Assembly (NCBI GenBank): GCA_020444475.1
Contig: JAHLKV010000002.1
Location: 789,947 to 853,946 of the forward strand
Direction: 5' to 3'
Source: a bacterium
GTDB taxonomy: Bacteria; Zixibacteria; MSB-5A5; GN15; FEB-12
DNA: 64,000 nt
Shown: positions 1 through 9,690 of the stretch, one piece after another
Layout of the letters: each line of letters opens with the position of its first letter
Numbering within the stretch: position 1 is the first letter of the stretch
Made by a program: the position numbers and the translations under genes
Notes under the pieces: generated by a model
Told to the model about the DNA's origin: nothing
Seen by the model: only the letters and a program-made list of their open reading frames with translations
Databases searched by the model: none

Positions 1-1
1 C

Positions 2-955
2 GAAGAAGCGATCGAGTGTCGCGACGCCGGCTGGCCGCGCAGGATAATGATCCTCGGTCCGATCCCGACCGATCAGGCCGACGCCGTCTGCGAGTACGAT
101 CTGGAGCCGGTCGTGTTTGACACCGCAGCACTAACCGCTCTTGGCCGGGCGGGGAGGAAGGCCGGCAAGCAGGTGCTGACCCACCTCAAGCTCGAAACCG
201 GTACCAACCGTCAGGGCATAACCGAGAAAGACATCTCTCGCTTTGCGGCCATATACAAAAAGTATCCGCAGCTGAAGCGCCCCTACGGCGCCAGTATGCA
301 TTTCGCGAATATCGAAGACACCACCAGTCACAACTACGCCGATCAGCAGTTGCGCGAATTCAAGCGCCTGGTCGGCCTGCTCGGCAAAGCCGGGATCAAA
401 CCGGAAATATTGCACACGGCCAGTTCGGCGGCACTGATCCTGTTCGACAAGACGAGGTACGACCTGGTCCGGCCGGGCATCTCCCTCTACGGCTACTGGC
501 CGTCGAAAGAAACCTACCTGTCCTACCGACTGCTTGGTGGCGACAACGAGATTTTCGAGCCGGTCCTCTCCTGGCGGACCACCGTCACGCAGGTCAAAAA
601 ACTGCCGGCCGACAGCTTTATCGGCTATGGCTGCACCTACCGGACTACTGCTCCGACCACCCTGGCGGTGCTGCCGGTGGGGTACTACGACGGTTACCCG
701 AGGGCGCTGTCGAATCAGGCCTATGTGCTGATAAACGGCCGCCGGGCGCCGGTGCGGGGGAGGATCTGTATGAATCTGATGATGGTCGATGTTACCGATA
801 TCACGGGCGTGTCGGTGGGGACGAGAGTGACTCTGCTGGGGGCTGACGGTTCCGAGCAACTCACCGCCGGTGGGCTGGCGGCCTGGGGACAGACTATACA
901 CTATGAGATTCTAAGCCGCATATCACCCGCCATCAGCCGGGCCATAGTAGAGTAA
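2..955 (+). CDS. alr: Alanine racemase, 5' end cut off by window edge
   Basis: This gene makes the PLP enzyme that interconverts L- and D-alanine for peptidoglycan. The reading frame is open from base 2, so the ORF-track start at 47 is internal: upstream codons read EEAIECRDAGWP, a normal family sequence. About 317 residues are present and roughly 60, including the PLP-lysine region, lie outside the window. The C-terminal domain is clear: GYGCTYRT, then LPVGYYDGYPRAL carrying the second catalytic tyrosine, then RICMNLMMVDVTD. The usual family motif is CMD; here it is CMN, a mild oddity. It ends just before the rex promoter. Confidence 0.95.
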   Translation, partial: EEAIECRDAGWPRRIMILGPIPTDQADAVCEYDLEPVVFDTAALTALGRAGRKAGKQVLTHLKLETGTNRQGITEKDISRFAAIYKKYPQLKRPYGASMHFANIEDTTSHNYADQQLREFKRLVGLLGKAGIKPEILHTASSAALILFDKTRYDLVRPGISLYGYWPSKETYLSYRLLGGDNEIFEPVLSWRTTVTQVKKLPADSFIGYGCTYRTTAPTTLAVLPVGYYDGYPRALSNQAYVLINGRRAPVRGRICMNLMMVDVTDITGVSVGTRVTLLGADGSEQLTAGGLAAWGQTIHYEILSRISPAISRAIVE

Positions 956-1047
956 AAAAACCCACGTAGATGAGGAAAATCATCTTCGTAACTGTAAATC
1001 ATTGGCGGGCATGGCCGACTTTGTGAATGTATGGTACAAAATTCACC

Positions 1048-1076
1048 TTGACAGTAATTGCGCAGGCGCATAATAT
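1048..1076 (+). promoter_or_regulatory. Sigma-70 promoter of rex
   Basis: A consensus -35 TTGACA (1048-1053) is followed after exactly 17 bases by TAATAT (1071-1076). It points at rex, whose start codon lies about 85 bases downstream. This is one of the best promoter matches in the window. Confidence 0.8.
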
Positions 1077-1078
1077 TC

Positions 1079-1098
1079 TTGTGAAGCTTTTCACATAA
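1079..1098 (+). promoter_or_regulatory. Rex operator (Rex box) at the rex promoter
   Basis: The sequence TTGTGAAGCTTTTCACATAA contains TTGTGAA-N4-TTCACA, matching the known Rex consensus TTGTGAA-N4-TTCACAA at all but the last base. It begins two bases after the -10 element, so bound Rex would cover the transcription start. Negative autoregulation by NADH/NAD+ ratio is the natural inference. Confidence 0.85.
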
Positions 1099-1160
1099 GC
1101 TGGGGTTGTGGGCTGTTTGGAAATAACGCCTTTTTCGGCACAAGTTGATCTGCGGAGACG

Positions 1161-1808
1161 ATGACCAAAAAGCGAATATCCGAATCGACGATTCACCGGC
1201 TTTCTCTCTACTACCGGGCGCTGTCGTTGCTCGAAAAAGAGAACTACGACACTGTCTCATCCAAAGAGCTGGCCAAGCGCGAAAAACTAACCCCGGCACA
1301 GGTCCGCAAAGACCTCTCGTTTTTCGGGACCTTCGGCACCCGTGGACTCGGCTACCCGGTACGCGAACTCAAACACCAGATTTCATCGATTCTCGGTATT
1401 GACCGTGTCTGGCGCGTGGCGCTGGTCGGTGTGGGTAATATCGGCTCCGCACTGGTCAGCTACAAGGAATTCGCCAAACAGGGCTTCCAGATAGTCAAGC
1501 TGTTCGACAACGACCAACGCAAGATCGGCTCCAACCACAAAGGGATCGTCATCGCGGATATCGCCAATCTCGAAAACGAACTTCGCGAATCGAATATCGA
1601 AATCGTCGTCCTGGCGGTCCCGGCCACGGTCGCCCAGTATATCACGGATGATGTTGTCAGGGCCGGAATCAAAGCGATCCTGAATTTCGCTCCGGTGAAT
1701 CTCAAGGTGCCGCCCGATGTTTACCTTCGGCATGAAAACATGTCGATGGAGCTGGAATATTTGTCGTTTGCGCTGGTGAACAACCACGCGCCCAAACGGT
1801 CGAAGTAA
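1161..1808 (+). CDS. rex: Redox-sensing transcriptional repressor Rex
   Basis: Rex is a dimeric repressor that leaves DNA when NADH binds, so it couples transcription to the NADH/NAD+ ratio. The 215-residue length is normal. Residues 1-75 form the winged helix, with the family signature TPAQVRKDLSFFGTFGTRG. A Rossmann domain follows with GVGNIG at about 90-95 and the aspartate-rich LFDND after the second strand. The start ATG matches the usual Rex N-terminus (ISESTIHRLSLYYR). A Rex box sits in its own promoter and a strong terminator follows, so it is probably monocistronic. Confidence 0.97.
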   Translation: MTKKRISESTIHRLSLYYRALSLLEKENYDTVSSKELAKREKLTPAQVRKDLSFFGTFGTRGLGYPVRELKHQISSILGIDRVWRVALVGVGNIGSALVSYKEFAKQGFQIVKLFDNDQRKIGSNHKGIVIADIANLENELRESNIEIVVLAVPATVAQYITDDVVRAGIKAILNFAPVNLKVPPDVYLRHENMSMELEYLSFALVNNHAPKRSK

Positions 1809-1870
1809 TACAGATACCTGTCCAGGGATGGACAGGGTGCTACTACTTTTTGTAAGCGTCCTTTTACGCG

Positions 1871-1903
1871 CGCGGTCCGGCCGCCAACCGGACCGCGTAT
1901 TTT
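1871..1903 (+). terminator. Rho-independent terminator after rex
   Basis: A perfect 10-bp stem, CGCGGTCCGG and CCGGACCGCG, closes a 7-base loop and is followed by TATTTTG. It lies 60 bases after the rex stop codon. Confidence 0.85.
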
Positions 1904-1929
1904 GTGTGTGGTACGGGTCGACGCATCAT

Positions 1930-1986
1930 GTGGTGCACGGGGACGTACTCCACACACATGTAGGCCGTGGCTGCTTGCAGCCCGGC
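1930..1986. repeat. Dispersed palindromes: type B repeat plus GTAGGCC REP-like hairpin
   Basis: Bases 1930-1956 are a copy of the type B repeat (GTGGTGCACGGGGACGTAC, with inverted ends), found again near 15.4, 15.6, 31.8 and 32.1 kb. Bases 1960-1986 start with GTAG and contain GGCTGCTTGCAGCC flanked by CCG/CGG; near-identical copies are at 29028 and 63801. The rest of the rex-TPR gap shows nothing else convincing. Confidence 0.8.
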
Positions 1987-2103
1987 TATTGCTGTCGAGG
2001 ACTCAGACTGGTTGTGAAGAACCCACAGCAAGCTGTGGGCGACCCGACTCCCCCTCAACTTCCCTTGTCTTCTTCCGATCCAGTGTGTATAAAGCACATA
2101 CCT

Positions 2104-3096
2104 ATGAAGAAACTTACAGTTACCATACTCGTGCTGCTGTTTTTCTGTGCCCCGCTCGTCACGGCTCAGACATTGTCCGGGCCGGACTCGCTCAAACACT
2201 ACCAGCTGCAGGGCCGTCGCGCCATCAAGGGCGGCGATCTCGAAACCGCCCGCACTGCCTGGACCCGCGTCCTGCAGATGTCGCCGGACAATTTCGAAGC
2301 GCTTCTCAATCTCGGCACCGCGTATACCGGCACCGGCCGCAACGAGCAGGCTTTGGTCTATTTCCGGAAAGCGTACGAGGTTGACTCCTCGGTCGCCGAA
2401 GTCAGCAACAACCTGGGCGCCGTCTACGCCAACCTTGGTCGCCCCGATGAATCGATCCTCGCCTACCGGCGGGCGATTCGGCTCGACTCCACCGAAGCGC
2501 GCTACTACGCCAATCTCGGCCTGGCCTATATCGAATTCGGCCGTCCGTACGACGCCCTCACGCCGCTTCGCACGGCTAACTCGCTTCAGCCCGGCACCGC
2601 GCTGGTTTTGTATTCGATGGCTAACGCTTTCGCTTCGCAGCGTGTGCTCGACAGCGCCGAGATCTACTACACGAAAGCTGCCAACGCCGGCAACGCCACT
2701 TCCGAGTTGCTCTTTTTCCTGGGCACGGTTCAACGCAACCGGGGCAACTACCCTGCCGCCGATACCAGTTTCCGCGCCGCACTGGTGAAAACTCCCGACT
2801 ACAAAGAGTGCCGCCAGGCGCTCGGGCTGCTTCTGTTGCAGGGCGGTCGATACGAAGAAGCTACCGAGCAGTTCGAACAGGTCGTACAGCTCGACAATGA
2901 ATTTTATCCCGGCGTGATCGCTCTTGGTGTCGGCTGCTCTATGACCGGCCGGTTCGCCGAAGCGGACTCTATCCTTCAGACCCTTTACGCGGTTGACACC
3001 GCCAAGGCCTTCCAGATGCTGAACCTGATCGACGCCGAGTCCGCCCGCCGCCGCTCCCGGGAGAAGGAACAGAGCCTGCAGCAGGGCGGAAACTAG
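2104..3096 (+). CDS. Exported tetratricopeptide-repeat protein
   Basis: The ORF track starts this at 1828, but that extension crosses a terminator and repeats. The real start is the ATG of MKKLTVTILVLLFFCAPLVTAQ, a clean signal peptide cut after TAQ. The mature part is about seven TPR units in a row from residue 30 on, with typical lines such as NFEALLNLGTAYTGTGRNEQAL and AEVSNNLGAVYANLGRPDES. TPR arrays bind protein partners, here presumably in the periplasm. The partner cannot be named from sequence, and the neighbours do not suggest one. Confidence 0.85.
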   Translation: MKKLTVTILVLLFFCAPLVTAQTLSGPDSLKHYQLQGRRAIKGGDLETARTAWTRVLQMSPDNFEALLNLGTAYTGTGRNEQALVYFRKAYEVDSSVAEVSNNLGAVYANLGRPDESILAYRRAIRLDSTEARYYANLGLAYIEFGRPYDALTPLRTANSLQPGTALVLYSMANAFASQRVLDSAEIYYTKAANAGNATSELLFFLGTVQRNRGNYPAADTSFRAALVKTPDYKECRQALGLLLLQGGRYEEATEQFEQVVQLDNEFYPGVIALGVGCSMTGRFAEADSILQTLYAVDTAKAFQMLNLIDAESARRRSREKEQSLQQGGN

Positions 3097-3131
3097 CCGC
3101 GCGCGGCCCGCATTCGACCCGACAGTTCAAG

Positions 3132-3172
3132 GCAATTGATTCCACCACAAGTGGTTGCGGCCACACAATTGC
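3132..3172. repeat. Intergenic palindrome after the TPR gene
   Basis: GCAATTG (3132-3138) pairs with CAATTGC (3166-3172), with an inner CCAC/GTGG pairing. There is no T-run, so it is not a standard terminator. Confidence 0.5.
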
Positions 3173-3268
3173 TTACCTAAAATCAACCGGAAACTAACTG
3201 GTTTTCCGCCTTCAACTGGGCGATACTCCCGGCATCACCCGATCACTCTGTACCCACAGGAGAACGTG

Positions 3269-3442
3269 ATGCCGAAACTCTTTGAGCCCGTCAAACGGTC
3301 CACCACCCCGGACATCCGGCACTGGCATTCCTGCAAGCTCCAGAACCTGAACACAACCCGCTTCGAGGAAGCCGTCAACAACATTCTCAACGGTCGCTGC
3401 CGACTGGTCACACCCAAACGCGAGGTCTCCGTTCGGAGCTGA
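3269..3442 (+). CDS. Small hypothetical protein, 57 aa
   Basis: The ORF track extends this to 3155, but a good ribosome binding site (CAGGAG, 6 bases before) supports the internal ATG and the product MPKLFEPVKR.... The protein is basic, with no signal peptide or membrane segment. I do not recognise it. The gene sits alone between the TPR gene and the serine hydrolase. The RBS is the main argument that it is real; it could be a chance ORF. Confidence 0.45.
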   Translation: MPKLFEPVKRSTTPDIRHWHSCKLQNLNTTRFEEAVNNILNGRCRLVTPKREVSVRS

Positions 3443-3494
3443 CCGGGCACACTAAAATTCATCCGGCGTGCGAGGCCGACGCTGTAACATTTCG

Positions 3495-3524
3495 TTGAAT
3501 TGCGCTGTCTCATCGAGGTATATA
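3495..3524 (+). promoter_or_regulatory. Candidate promoter of the serine hydrolase gene
   Basis: TTGAAT (3495-3500) and TATATA (3519-3524) are separated by 18 bases, about 40 bases before the start codon. Confidence 0.5.
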
Positions 3525-3562
3525 TCTTCACAAACCAGCACGATTTACACGAAGGAGCCTCC

Positions 3563-5263
3563 ATGTCCGCAGCACATCCCCGGACAACCGTCCGCCGCCA
3601 TCCGATCGTCGTCCTCTGTCTGCTTGCCCTGACATTTCTGCTTTCGGCCACTGTCAGTGCTAAGACGCTGCCGGAGAAGTTTGATGAGTACTGCCGGGGA
3701 GCAAACGACGTCCTCCGCTTCCACGGCGCCGTCCTGGTTGCCAAAGACGGCAAGGTGATTTTCGAGAACGGCTACGGCTGGGCGTCGGTGCAGTTCGATG
3801 TCCCCAACACCGCCCAGACCAGATACCTGATTGGATCGGTCACCAAGAACTTCACCGCCGCCGCGATTCTGCAACTCGAAGAGCAGGGGAAACTGAGTGT
3901 CGACGATCCGATTTCGAAGTACCTGGATCAGTTCCCGCCCGAGATCGGCGACAAAGTTACCATCCACCACTTGCTGACCCACACCTCGGGCGTGCACAGC
4001 TTTACCGATATCGCCGATGTCATGGCGCGACGCTCGATGGCGATGACGCCCGAAGAAATCCTCGGTACGTTCTCGCATCTCCCACTCGATTTCGAACCGG
4101 GCAGCGACTGGAAATACAGCAACTCCGGCTACTTCCTGCTTGGACTGATAATCGAGAAGGTCAGCGACCAGAGCTACGAAGACTATCTGCAGGAACACAT
4201 TCTCGGACCGGCAGGTATGACCAACTCCGGCTACTATCACGGTGACCGTATCGTCGATAAGATGGCGAACGGCTACTCGATCGATCCGGACAGAAACCTG
4301 ATTAACGCTCCCTGCATCGACATGTCCCTGCCGTTTTCCGCCGGCGCGCTCTATTCCACGGTCGGCGATCTCTATCTCTGGGATCGCGCCCTCACCACCG
4401 ACCGCATCTTGAGCGAAGCGTCGAAGAAGAAGATGTTTACTCCGGTGAAAAACGAGTACGGTTATGGCTGGGGCATCACCACGGCGGTCGATCATCCGGT
4501 CATCCAGCACACCGGCGGGATCGACGGCTACAGTTCGATCCTACAGCGCTTTTACGAAGACGATGCCTGTATTGTGGTACTGACCAACACCGATGAAGGC
4601 ACTGCGGGTCGGGTAGCGATGGCCCTGGCCGCTATCCTGTTCGACAAGCCGTACGATGTCCCTGTGCATAAAGAACCAGTGGCTTCGGACGAATCCGTGT
4701 GGCCGGACTATGTCGGTCTCTACCGGATCGACACCAACGACTATCGCATGGTCAGCTTGACCGACGGCAAGCTCTTCTCGCAGCGCACCGGCACTGGAAG
4801 AATCCAGATCCTCCCCGAAGCCACCGACAAGTTCTTTTTCGACCATGACAACAGCGTCACCCTGACGTTCGTGCGCGACGACAACGGCACGGTCGTGAAG
4901 CACATTATCCACCAGCAGGGAGAAGACAACACGGCAGTGAAACTGCCCGACAACGAGGCTGCCGAGATCATGGCGGAGTTATTCCCGGTTGAGAAGGCGG
5001 TCGATGCGGCCGTGTTTCAGGATTATGTCGGGGAATACCAGCTCGCACCGGGCTTTATTCTCACGGTTCGTACCCGCGACGACCGCCTGTTTACTCAGGC
5101 CACCGGCCAGGGCGAGTTTGAGTTGTATGCCAGTGACACGGATGAGTACTTCCTGCGCGTCGTCGAGGCACAGATATCGTTTGTGCGCGATGATGCCGGC
5201 AAGGTGACGTCGCTGATTCTGCATCAGAACGGCCGCGACATGCCGGCGGAGAAAATTCGCTAG
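3563..5263 (+). CDS. Exported serine hydrolase, class C beta-lactamase/DD-peptidase family
   Basis: Start chosen at the ATG preceded by GAAGGAG; the upstream extension is not needed. A signal peptide (VVLCLLALTFLLSATVSA) precedes a beta-lactamase-fold domain. The catalytic set is visible: SVTK (Ser92, Lys95), YSN (Tyr185) and HTGG (316). Such proteins act on D-amino peptides or esters in the periplasm; true beta-lactamase activity should not be assumed. After residue 380 there are two consecutive copies of a DUF3471-like beta module, beginning YVGLYRID and YVGEYQLA. Total 566 residues. No partner gene is adjacent on the same strand. Confidence 0.9.
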   Translation: MSAAHPRTTVRRHPIVVLCLLALTFLLSATVSAKTLPEKFDEYCRGANDVLRFHGAVLVAKDGKVIFENGYGWASVQFDVPNTAQTRYLIGSVTKNFTAAAILQLEEQGKLSVDDPISKYLDQFPPEIGDKVTIHHLLTHTSGVHSFTDIADVMARRSMAMTPEEILGTFSHLPLDFEPGSDWKYSNSGYFLLGLIIEKVSDQSYEDYLQEHILGPAGMTNSGYYHGDRIVDKMANGYSIDPDRNLINAPCIDMSLPFSAGALYSTVGDLYLWDRALTTDRILSEASKKKMFTPVKNEYGYGWGITTAVDHPVIQHTGGIDGYSSILQRFYEDDACIVVLTNTDEGTAGRVAMALAAILFDKPYDVPVHKEPVASDESVWPDYVGLYRIDTNDYRMVSLTDGKLFSQRTGTGRIQILPEATDKFFFDHDNSVTLTFVRDDNGTVVKHIIHQQGEDNTAVKLPDNEAAEIMAELFPVEKAVDAAVFQDYVGEYQLAPGFILTVRTRDDRLFTQATGQGEFELYASDTDEYFLRVVEAQISFVRDDAGKVTSLILHQNGRDMPAEKIR

Positions 5264-5294
5264 CCCACGCTCTTGTCGGTTAGCGATTTAGCGG

Positions 5295-5343
5295 AACGGC
5301 GCCGTCGGATCTGCTCGTCCGGCGGCCCGTTTCGTCTTTTTTA
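5295..5343 (+). terminator. Probable terminator after serine hydrolase
   Basis: An imperfect GC-rich stem (AACGG...GCCG with CGGC...CCGTT) is followed by TTCGTCTTTTTTA. It lies between convergent genes. Confidence 0.5.
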
Positions 5344-5350
5344 TGGGGGG

Positions 5351-5878
5351 TCAATAACGGCTGCGAGCGCTTTTGCGCTTTACGGCAGTCACGATGACGG
5401 GCACTATCACCAACTGCAGCACCAGACCGGGCAAACTGGCGGTCAGCACGCCGGTCGTGAAGTACTCAGCGGCCGTATAGGGCAGAGCGATGAAACTCGC
5501 CAGCACCAGCAGCGCAATCACGAACATCAACCGCCCCAGCACCATCGCGGTTAGCAACGATGCATACACGTTCCATTTGAACCGCATGTATGTCAAACCC
5601 GCCACCAGCCCATAGACGGGAAGCTCCAGCGTCATCAGCGGCACCGCATAGGCCGGCGGCAGTCCCGTAATCAGCGCCGACAGACCCGGTGCCAGCAGTC
5701 CCACCAGCAGCCCCGAAGCCGGACCGACCAGCATCCCGGCCAACAGCACCGGAAGGTGCATGGGGAGCAACACACGCGCGAACAGCGGATTGACGTAGTG
5801 CACGCCGAGCGGTAACAGAACCGCGAGCGCTAAGAGAAGCGAAGTGTGAGCGATGAATCTCGTGCCGGAGGCAGCCAT
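5351..5878 (-). CDS. ECF transporter S component-like membrane protein
   Basis: The protein is almost wholly hydrophobic with five to six membrane segments. The run MHLPVLLAGMLVGPASGLLVGLLAPGLSALITGLPP is typical of the substrate-binding S component of energy-coupling-factor vitamin importers. The ATG after GGCAGGTG was preferred to the GTG two codons earlier. It follows the methyltransferase gene by about 16 bases, so the two are one operon. No EcfA/EcfT genes are in the window, so it would need a shared module elsewhere. The substrate is unknown. Confidence 0.75.
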   Translation of the reverse strand: MAASGTRFIAHTSLLLALAVLLPLGVHYVNPLFARVLLPMHLPVLLAGMLVGPASGLLVGLLAPGLSALITGLPPAYAVPLMTLELPVYGLVAGLTYMRFKWNVYASLLTAMVLGRLMFVIALLVLASFIALPYTAAEYFTTGVLTASLPGLVLQLVIVPVIVTAVKRKSARSRY

Positions 5879-5894
5879 GTGCACCTGCCGAGGC

Positions 5895-6500
5895 TTACTT
5901 GTTGGTTACCGCACAGGCCAAATAGAGGCCGGGATGATCCTCGATCCGAACGGTCTTAAAGTTGGAAAGACTGAACAGTTCGGCCATTTTCTCCCGGGGA
6001 GGCAGGTGATCGTCGGCAAGCAGTCCGCCGGCCCGCTTGTGCTCTTCGGAAAGCTCTTTCGATGACGCGAGATAGATGATGCACAGCTGGGCGCCGGATC
6101 TGAGCACCCGATGCGCCTCGGCGAGCGCCTTTTTCGGGTCGGAGAAGTTGTCGAACGATGAAAACGACACCGCCATATCAAACGTATCGGGCTTGAACGG
6201 AAGGTTGGTAGCGTCGGCATCAACCACATTTACGTTCTCGAACGGGAAATTGCGGTGCGCCCGGGTGGCCATGCGGAGCGAGAAATCGACACCGGTGATA
6301 GTCCCGTCCGGACCGATCTTTCGCCGGAGGAGGTCAAACAGAACTCCGGTCCCGCATCCGATATCGAGAATATGCCACCCCTTGTCAATTCCCATCCCCT
6401 CAACAAGGTGTGAAAGACGCTCGAAATCCTCGGCGGTGAACATCAGATCCCACTCGGCGGCGAGGGAATCGTAAAACGCTTGGTGTTTGTCGTGCGACAT
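5895..6500 (-). CDS. Class I SAM-dependent methyltransferase
   Basis: The 201-residue protein has the Rossmann methyltransferase motifs in order: ILDIGCGTGVLFDLL (motif I, about 45-58), TGVDFSLRM (acidic end of strand 2), DADATNLPF and then FDMAVSFSSFDNF, followed by EAHRVLRSGAQL. This is the Methyltransf_11 type found in small-molecule methylases (quinone, lipid and others). The acceptor cannot be told. It is the first gene of a two-gene operon with an ECF S component, which hints at a vitamin or cofactor-like substrate, but that is inference. Confidence 0.88.
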   Translation of the reverse strand: MSHDKHQAFYDSLAAEWDLMFTAEDFERLSHLVEGMGIDKGWHILDIGCGTGVLFDLLRRKIGPDGTITGVDFSLRMATRAHRNFPFENVNVVDADATNLPFKPDTFDMAVSFSSFDNFSDPKKALAEAHRVLRSGAQLCIIYLASSKELSEEHKRAGGLLADDHLPPREKMAELFSLSNFKTVRIEDHPGLYLACAVTNK

Positions 6501-6747
6501 CGGCCTAATCTACGACCGATGTCCAAGGTGGTCAAGACCTTTCGGCCCCGAGCGCCGCGCTCCTCCACAAAGTGATACTGCATTACCGGAAATCTCTTTT
6601 GAGCCGGAAACAGCGGCCGTATATTGCGGGTTACCTTTGATGTTGCCCCTGCCAGAACTGACAGGCGGCTCCGGATTGTATAACCGTTCCAGGATCGCCT
6701 TTCACGATGTTCGGCGATCTGTCCTTCTCGGGAGGTAGGACCCGACT

Positions 6748-9609
6748 ATGGCTCGCACCAGCCGCTCCAAAAACGGACAGGATTTTCTCTATATTAAAGG
6801 GGCACGCGAACATAACCTGAAGAATATCGATGTTCGCATTCCCCGCGATACACTGACTGTTATCACCGGCCTCTCCGGCTCCGGCAAAAGCTCGCTGGCG
6901 TTTGACACTATCTACGCCGAAGGACAGCGCCGCTATGTCGAGTCACTTTCGGCCTACGCCCGGCAGTTTCTGGGGCTGATGGAGAAGCCCGATGTCGACT
7001 TTATCGAAGGGCTTTCGCCGGCCATCTCGATCGAACAGAAGGGAGCGGCCAAGAATCCGCGCTCGACGGTTGGCACGGTCACCGAAATCTACGACTACCT
7101 GAGGCTCCTGTTCGCCCGCGTCGGTGTCCAGCACTGCCTCAAGTGCGGGCAGCCGATCACCCAGCAGACGGTCGAGCAGATCGTTGATTCCGTGCTCAGT
7201 TTCGAAGAGGGCTCGCGCCTGATGGTCCTCGCGCCGCTCGTGCGCGGCAAGAAGGGGGAGCACAAGGAAATCATCGACGAGGCCCGCAAAGAGGGATTCG
7301 TGCGGTTGCGGATCGACGGTGAGTTGATTGAATCAGACAGCGATATCAATCTCGACAAGAAGAAGAAGCACACTATCGAAGCGGTCGTTGACCGTTTGGT
7401 CGTCAAGGCCAAGTCCAAGCGACGACTGGCCGACTCGGTCGAGACGGCGCTCAAGATGGGGCAGGGGACGGTTCTCATCAATATCAAAAACGACGATTTG
7501 CTCTACTCCGAGAAATACGCCTGTCTGGACTGCAATATCAGCTACGATGAACTCAGCCCGCGGCTGTTCTCGTTCAACTCCCCGCACGGGGCGTGTAAGT
7601 CGTGCGACGGGCTCGGGCAGACGATGGAGATCGATCCCGATCTGGTCGTGCCGGACAAGTCGCTTTCCATCTCCGATGGCGCTATCCGTCCCTGGGGCGG
7701 CGCCGACATGTCCAACTGGTACCGTTATATGCTGCGCGGGGTCGCCAACCACTACGGTTTCAAATTCGGCACCGCCTTCAACAAGCTGCCCCAGAAAATA
7801 CAGGATGTGCTGCTGTACGGCTCCGGCAAGGAAGAAATCACCTTCGAGTACGAACGCACCAGCGGCAAGGGACGGGGGTCGGGAGTTTACAACGCCCCGT
7901 TCGAAGGTGTCATCCCGCATCTCGGACGCCGCTACAAACAGACCGAATCATCGGGCGTCCGCCAGTGGATCGAAAACTATATGGCCATTCGTCCCTGCCC
8001 GGTCTGTAAGGGGGCCCGCCTTCGCCCCGAAGCGCTGGCGGTGATTATCGATCGCGAGACGATCGACTCGGTTGCCGCCATGTCGATCAAACAAGCGTCG
8101 GACTACTTCACCCACATCACGCTCAACAGCCGCCAGGCGACCATCGCCAAACAGATTCTCAAGGAGATCCGCGAGCGGCTCGATTTTCTTACCAATGTTG
8201 GACTGGACTATCTGACCCTCGACCGGGCCGCCTCGACTCTCTCCGGCGGCGAAGCCCAGCGCATCAGGCTGGCCACCCAGATCGGTTCGCGGCTGGTCGG
8301 CGTGTTGTATATCCTCGATGAACCCTCGATCGGCCTCCACCAGCGGGATAACCAGCGCCTGCTCAGCACCCTGATCGAACTTCGCGATCTCGGCAACACC
8401 GTGCTGGTCGTCGAGCACGACCGCGAGACCATCGAACAAGCCGACTACGTGATCGATCTCGGCCCCGGCGCCGGCGTGCACGGGGGACTGATTGTCGCCG
8501 AAGGGACTCCCGCGGACATTCTCAAGAGCGAGAAGTCGATCACCGGGCAATACCTCTGCGACAAACGCACCATCTCCATTCCACGAGAACGCCGCGAGTC
8601 GAACGGCTCGATGATCACGCTCGCCGGTGCGCGCGGCAACAACCTCAAGGATGTCGAGACCACCATCCCGCTCGGTTTGCTTGTCTGTGTGACCGGGGTT
8701 TCGGGATCGGGCAAATCGACTCTTATCAATGAGACACTCTACCGCATTCTCTCGCGGCACTTCTTCGCCTCCCGGCAGGCGCCGCTGCCGTATGAAAACA
8801 TCACCGGGCTGGAGCATATCGACAAAGTGATTGATATCGACCAGTCGCCGATCGGCCGCACGCCGCGCTCGAACCCGGCCACCTACACCGGCGTCTTTAC
8901 CTACATCCGCGATTTGTTCTCCACCCTGCCGGAGTCCAAGGCGCGCGGCTATATGCCGGGACGGTTTTCGTTCAATGTCAAGGGGGGGCGGTGCGAAGCG
9001 TGCGAAGGGGATGGGGTCAACAAGATCGAGATGCACTTCCTGCCCGATGTCTACGTAACCTGCGATGTCTGCAAAGGCAAACGCTACAACCGCGAGACAC
9101 TCGAAGTCACCTACAAAGGGCGCAACATCGCCGACATTCTGAACATGACGGTCGAAGAGGCCCTCGCCTTTTTCGAAAACATCCCGCGCGTCAAAAACAA
9201 ATTGCTCACCCTCATGCAGGTCGGGCTTGGCTATATCCGGCTCGGCCAGCAGGCGACGACCTTATCCGGCGGCGAGGCCCAGCGCGTGAAGCTGGCCACC
9301 GAGCTGTCCAAGATCGCCACCGGCAAGACGATGTACATTCTCGATGAACCGACCACCGGCCTGCATTTCGAAGACATCCGCATGCTGCTCGGCGTGCTCA
9401 ACGAACTGGTCGACCGTGGCAACACCGTGCTGGTGATTGAGCATAATCTCGATGTCATCAAAACCGCCGACTGGATTATCGATATCGGTCCCGAAGGGGG
9501 CGATGAGGGCGGCCGGATTATCGCCGCCGGGACACCGGAGGAGGTCACCAAAGTTAAAGAGAGCCACACCGGCCGGTTTCTGAAAGATGTGCTGAAGAAC
9601 GGGCGGTGA
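6748..9609 (+). CDS. uvrA: Excinuclease ABC subunit A
   Basis: UvrA finds bulky DNA lesions and loads UvrB in nucleotide excision repair. At 953 residues it is full length. Both ABC ATPase halves are visible: Walker [10 protein letters not shown] near residue 42 and GVSGSGKST near 650, with the two signatures [14 protein letters not shown] and [14 protein letters not shown] and the Walker B sequences [11 protein letters not shown] and [11 protein letters not shown]. Zinc-binding CxxC pairs ([29 protein letters not shown]) are intact. A GGAGG sits 12 bases before the start. No uvrB or uvrC is nearby. Confidence 0.98.
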   Translation: MARTSRSKNGQDFLYIKGAREHNLKNIDVRIPRDTLTVITGLSGSGKSSLAFDTIYAEGQRRYVESLSAYARQFLGLMEKPDVDFIEGLSPAISIEQKGAAKNPRSTVGTVTEIYDYLRLLFARVGVQHCLKCGQPITQQTVEQIVDSVLSFEEGSRLMVLAPLVRGKKGEHKEIIDEARKEGFVRLRIDGELIESDSDINLDKKKKHTIEAVVDRLVVKAKSKRRLADSVETALKMGQGTVLINIKNDDLLYSEKYACLDCNISYDELSPRLFSFNSPHGACKSCDGLGQTMEIDPDLVVPDKSLSISDGAIRPWGGADMSNWYRYMLRGVANHYGFKFGTAFNKLPQKIQDVLLYGSGKEEITFEYERTSGKGRGSGVYNAPFEGVIPHLGRRYKQTESSGVRQWIENYMAIRPCPVCKGARLRPEALAVIIDRETIDSVAAMSIKQASDYFTHITLNSRQATIAKQILKEIRERLDFLTNVGLDYLTLDRAASTLSGGEAQRIRLATQIGSRLVGVLYILDEPSIGLHQRDNQRLLSTLIELRDLGNTVLVVEHDRETIEQADYVIDLGPGAGVHGGLIVAEGTPADILKSEKSITGQYLCDKRTISIPRERRESNGSMITLAGARGNNLKDVETTIPLGLLVCVTGVSGSGKSTLINETLYRILSRHFFASRQAPLPYENITGLEHIDKVIDIDQSPIGRTPRSNPATYTGVFTYIRDLFSTLPESKARGYMPGRFSFNVKGGRCEACEGDGVNKIEMHFLPDVYVTCDVCKGKRYNRETLEVTYKGRNIADILNMTVEEALAFFENIPRVKNKLLTLMQVGLGYIRLGQQATTLSGGEAQRVKLATELSKIATGKTMYILDEPTTGLHFEDIRMLLGVLNELVDRGNTVLVIEHNLDVIKTADWIIDIGPEGGDEGGRIIAAGTPEEVTKVKESHTGRFLKDVLKNGR

Positions 9610-9690
9610 GACAGGCGGAGCCTGACTTCCTGACAATCTAGTTGAACTCCCCGGCGGCAAGCCGTATCATCGGTGCGGAGGCACACTGCT

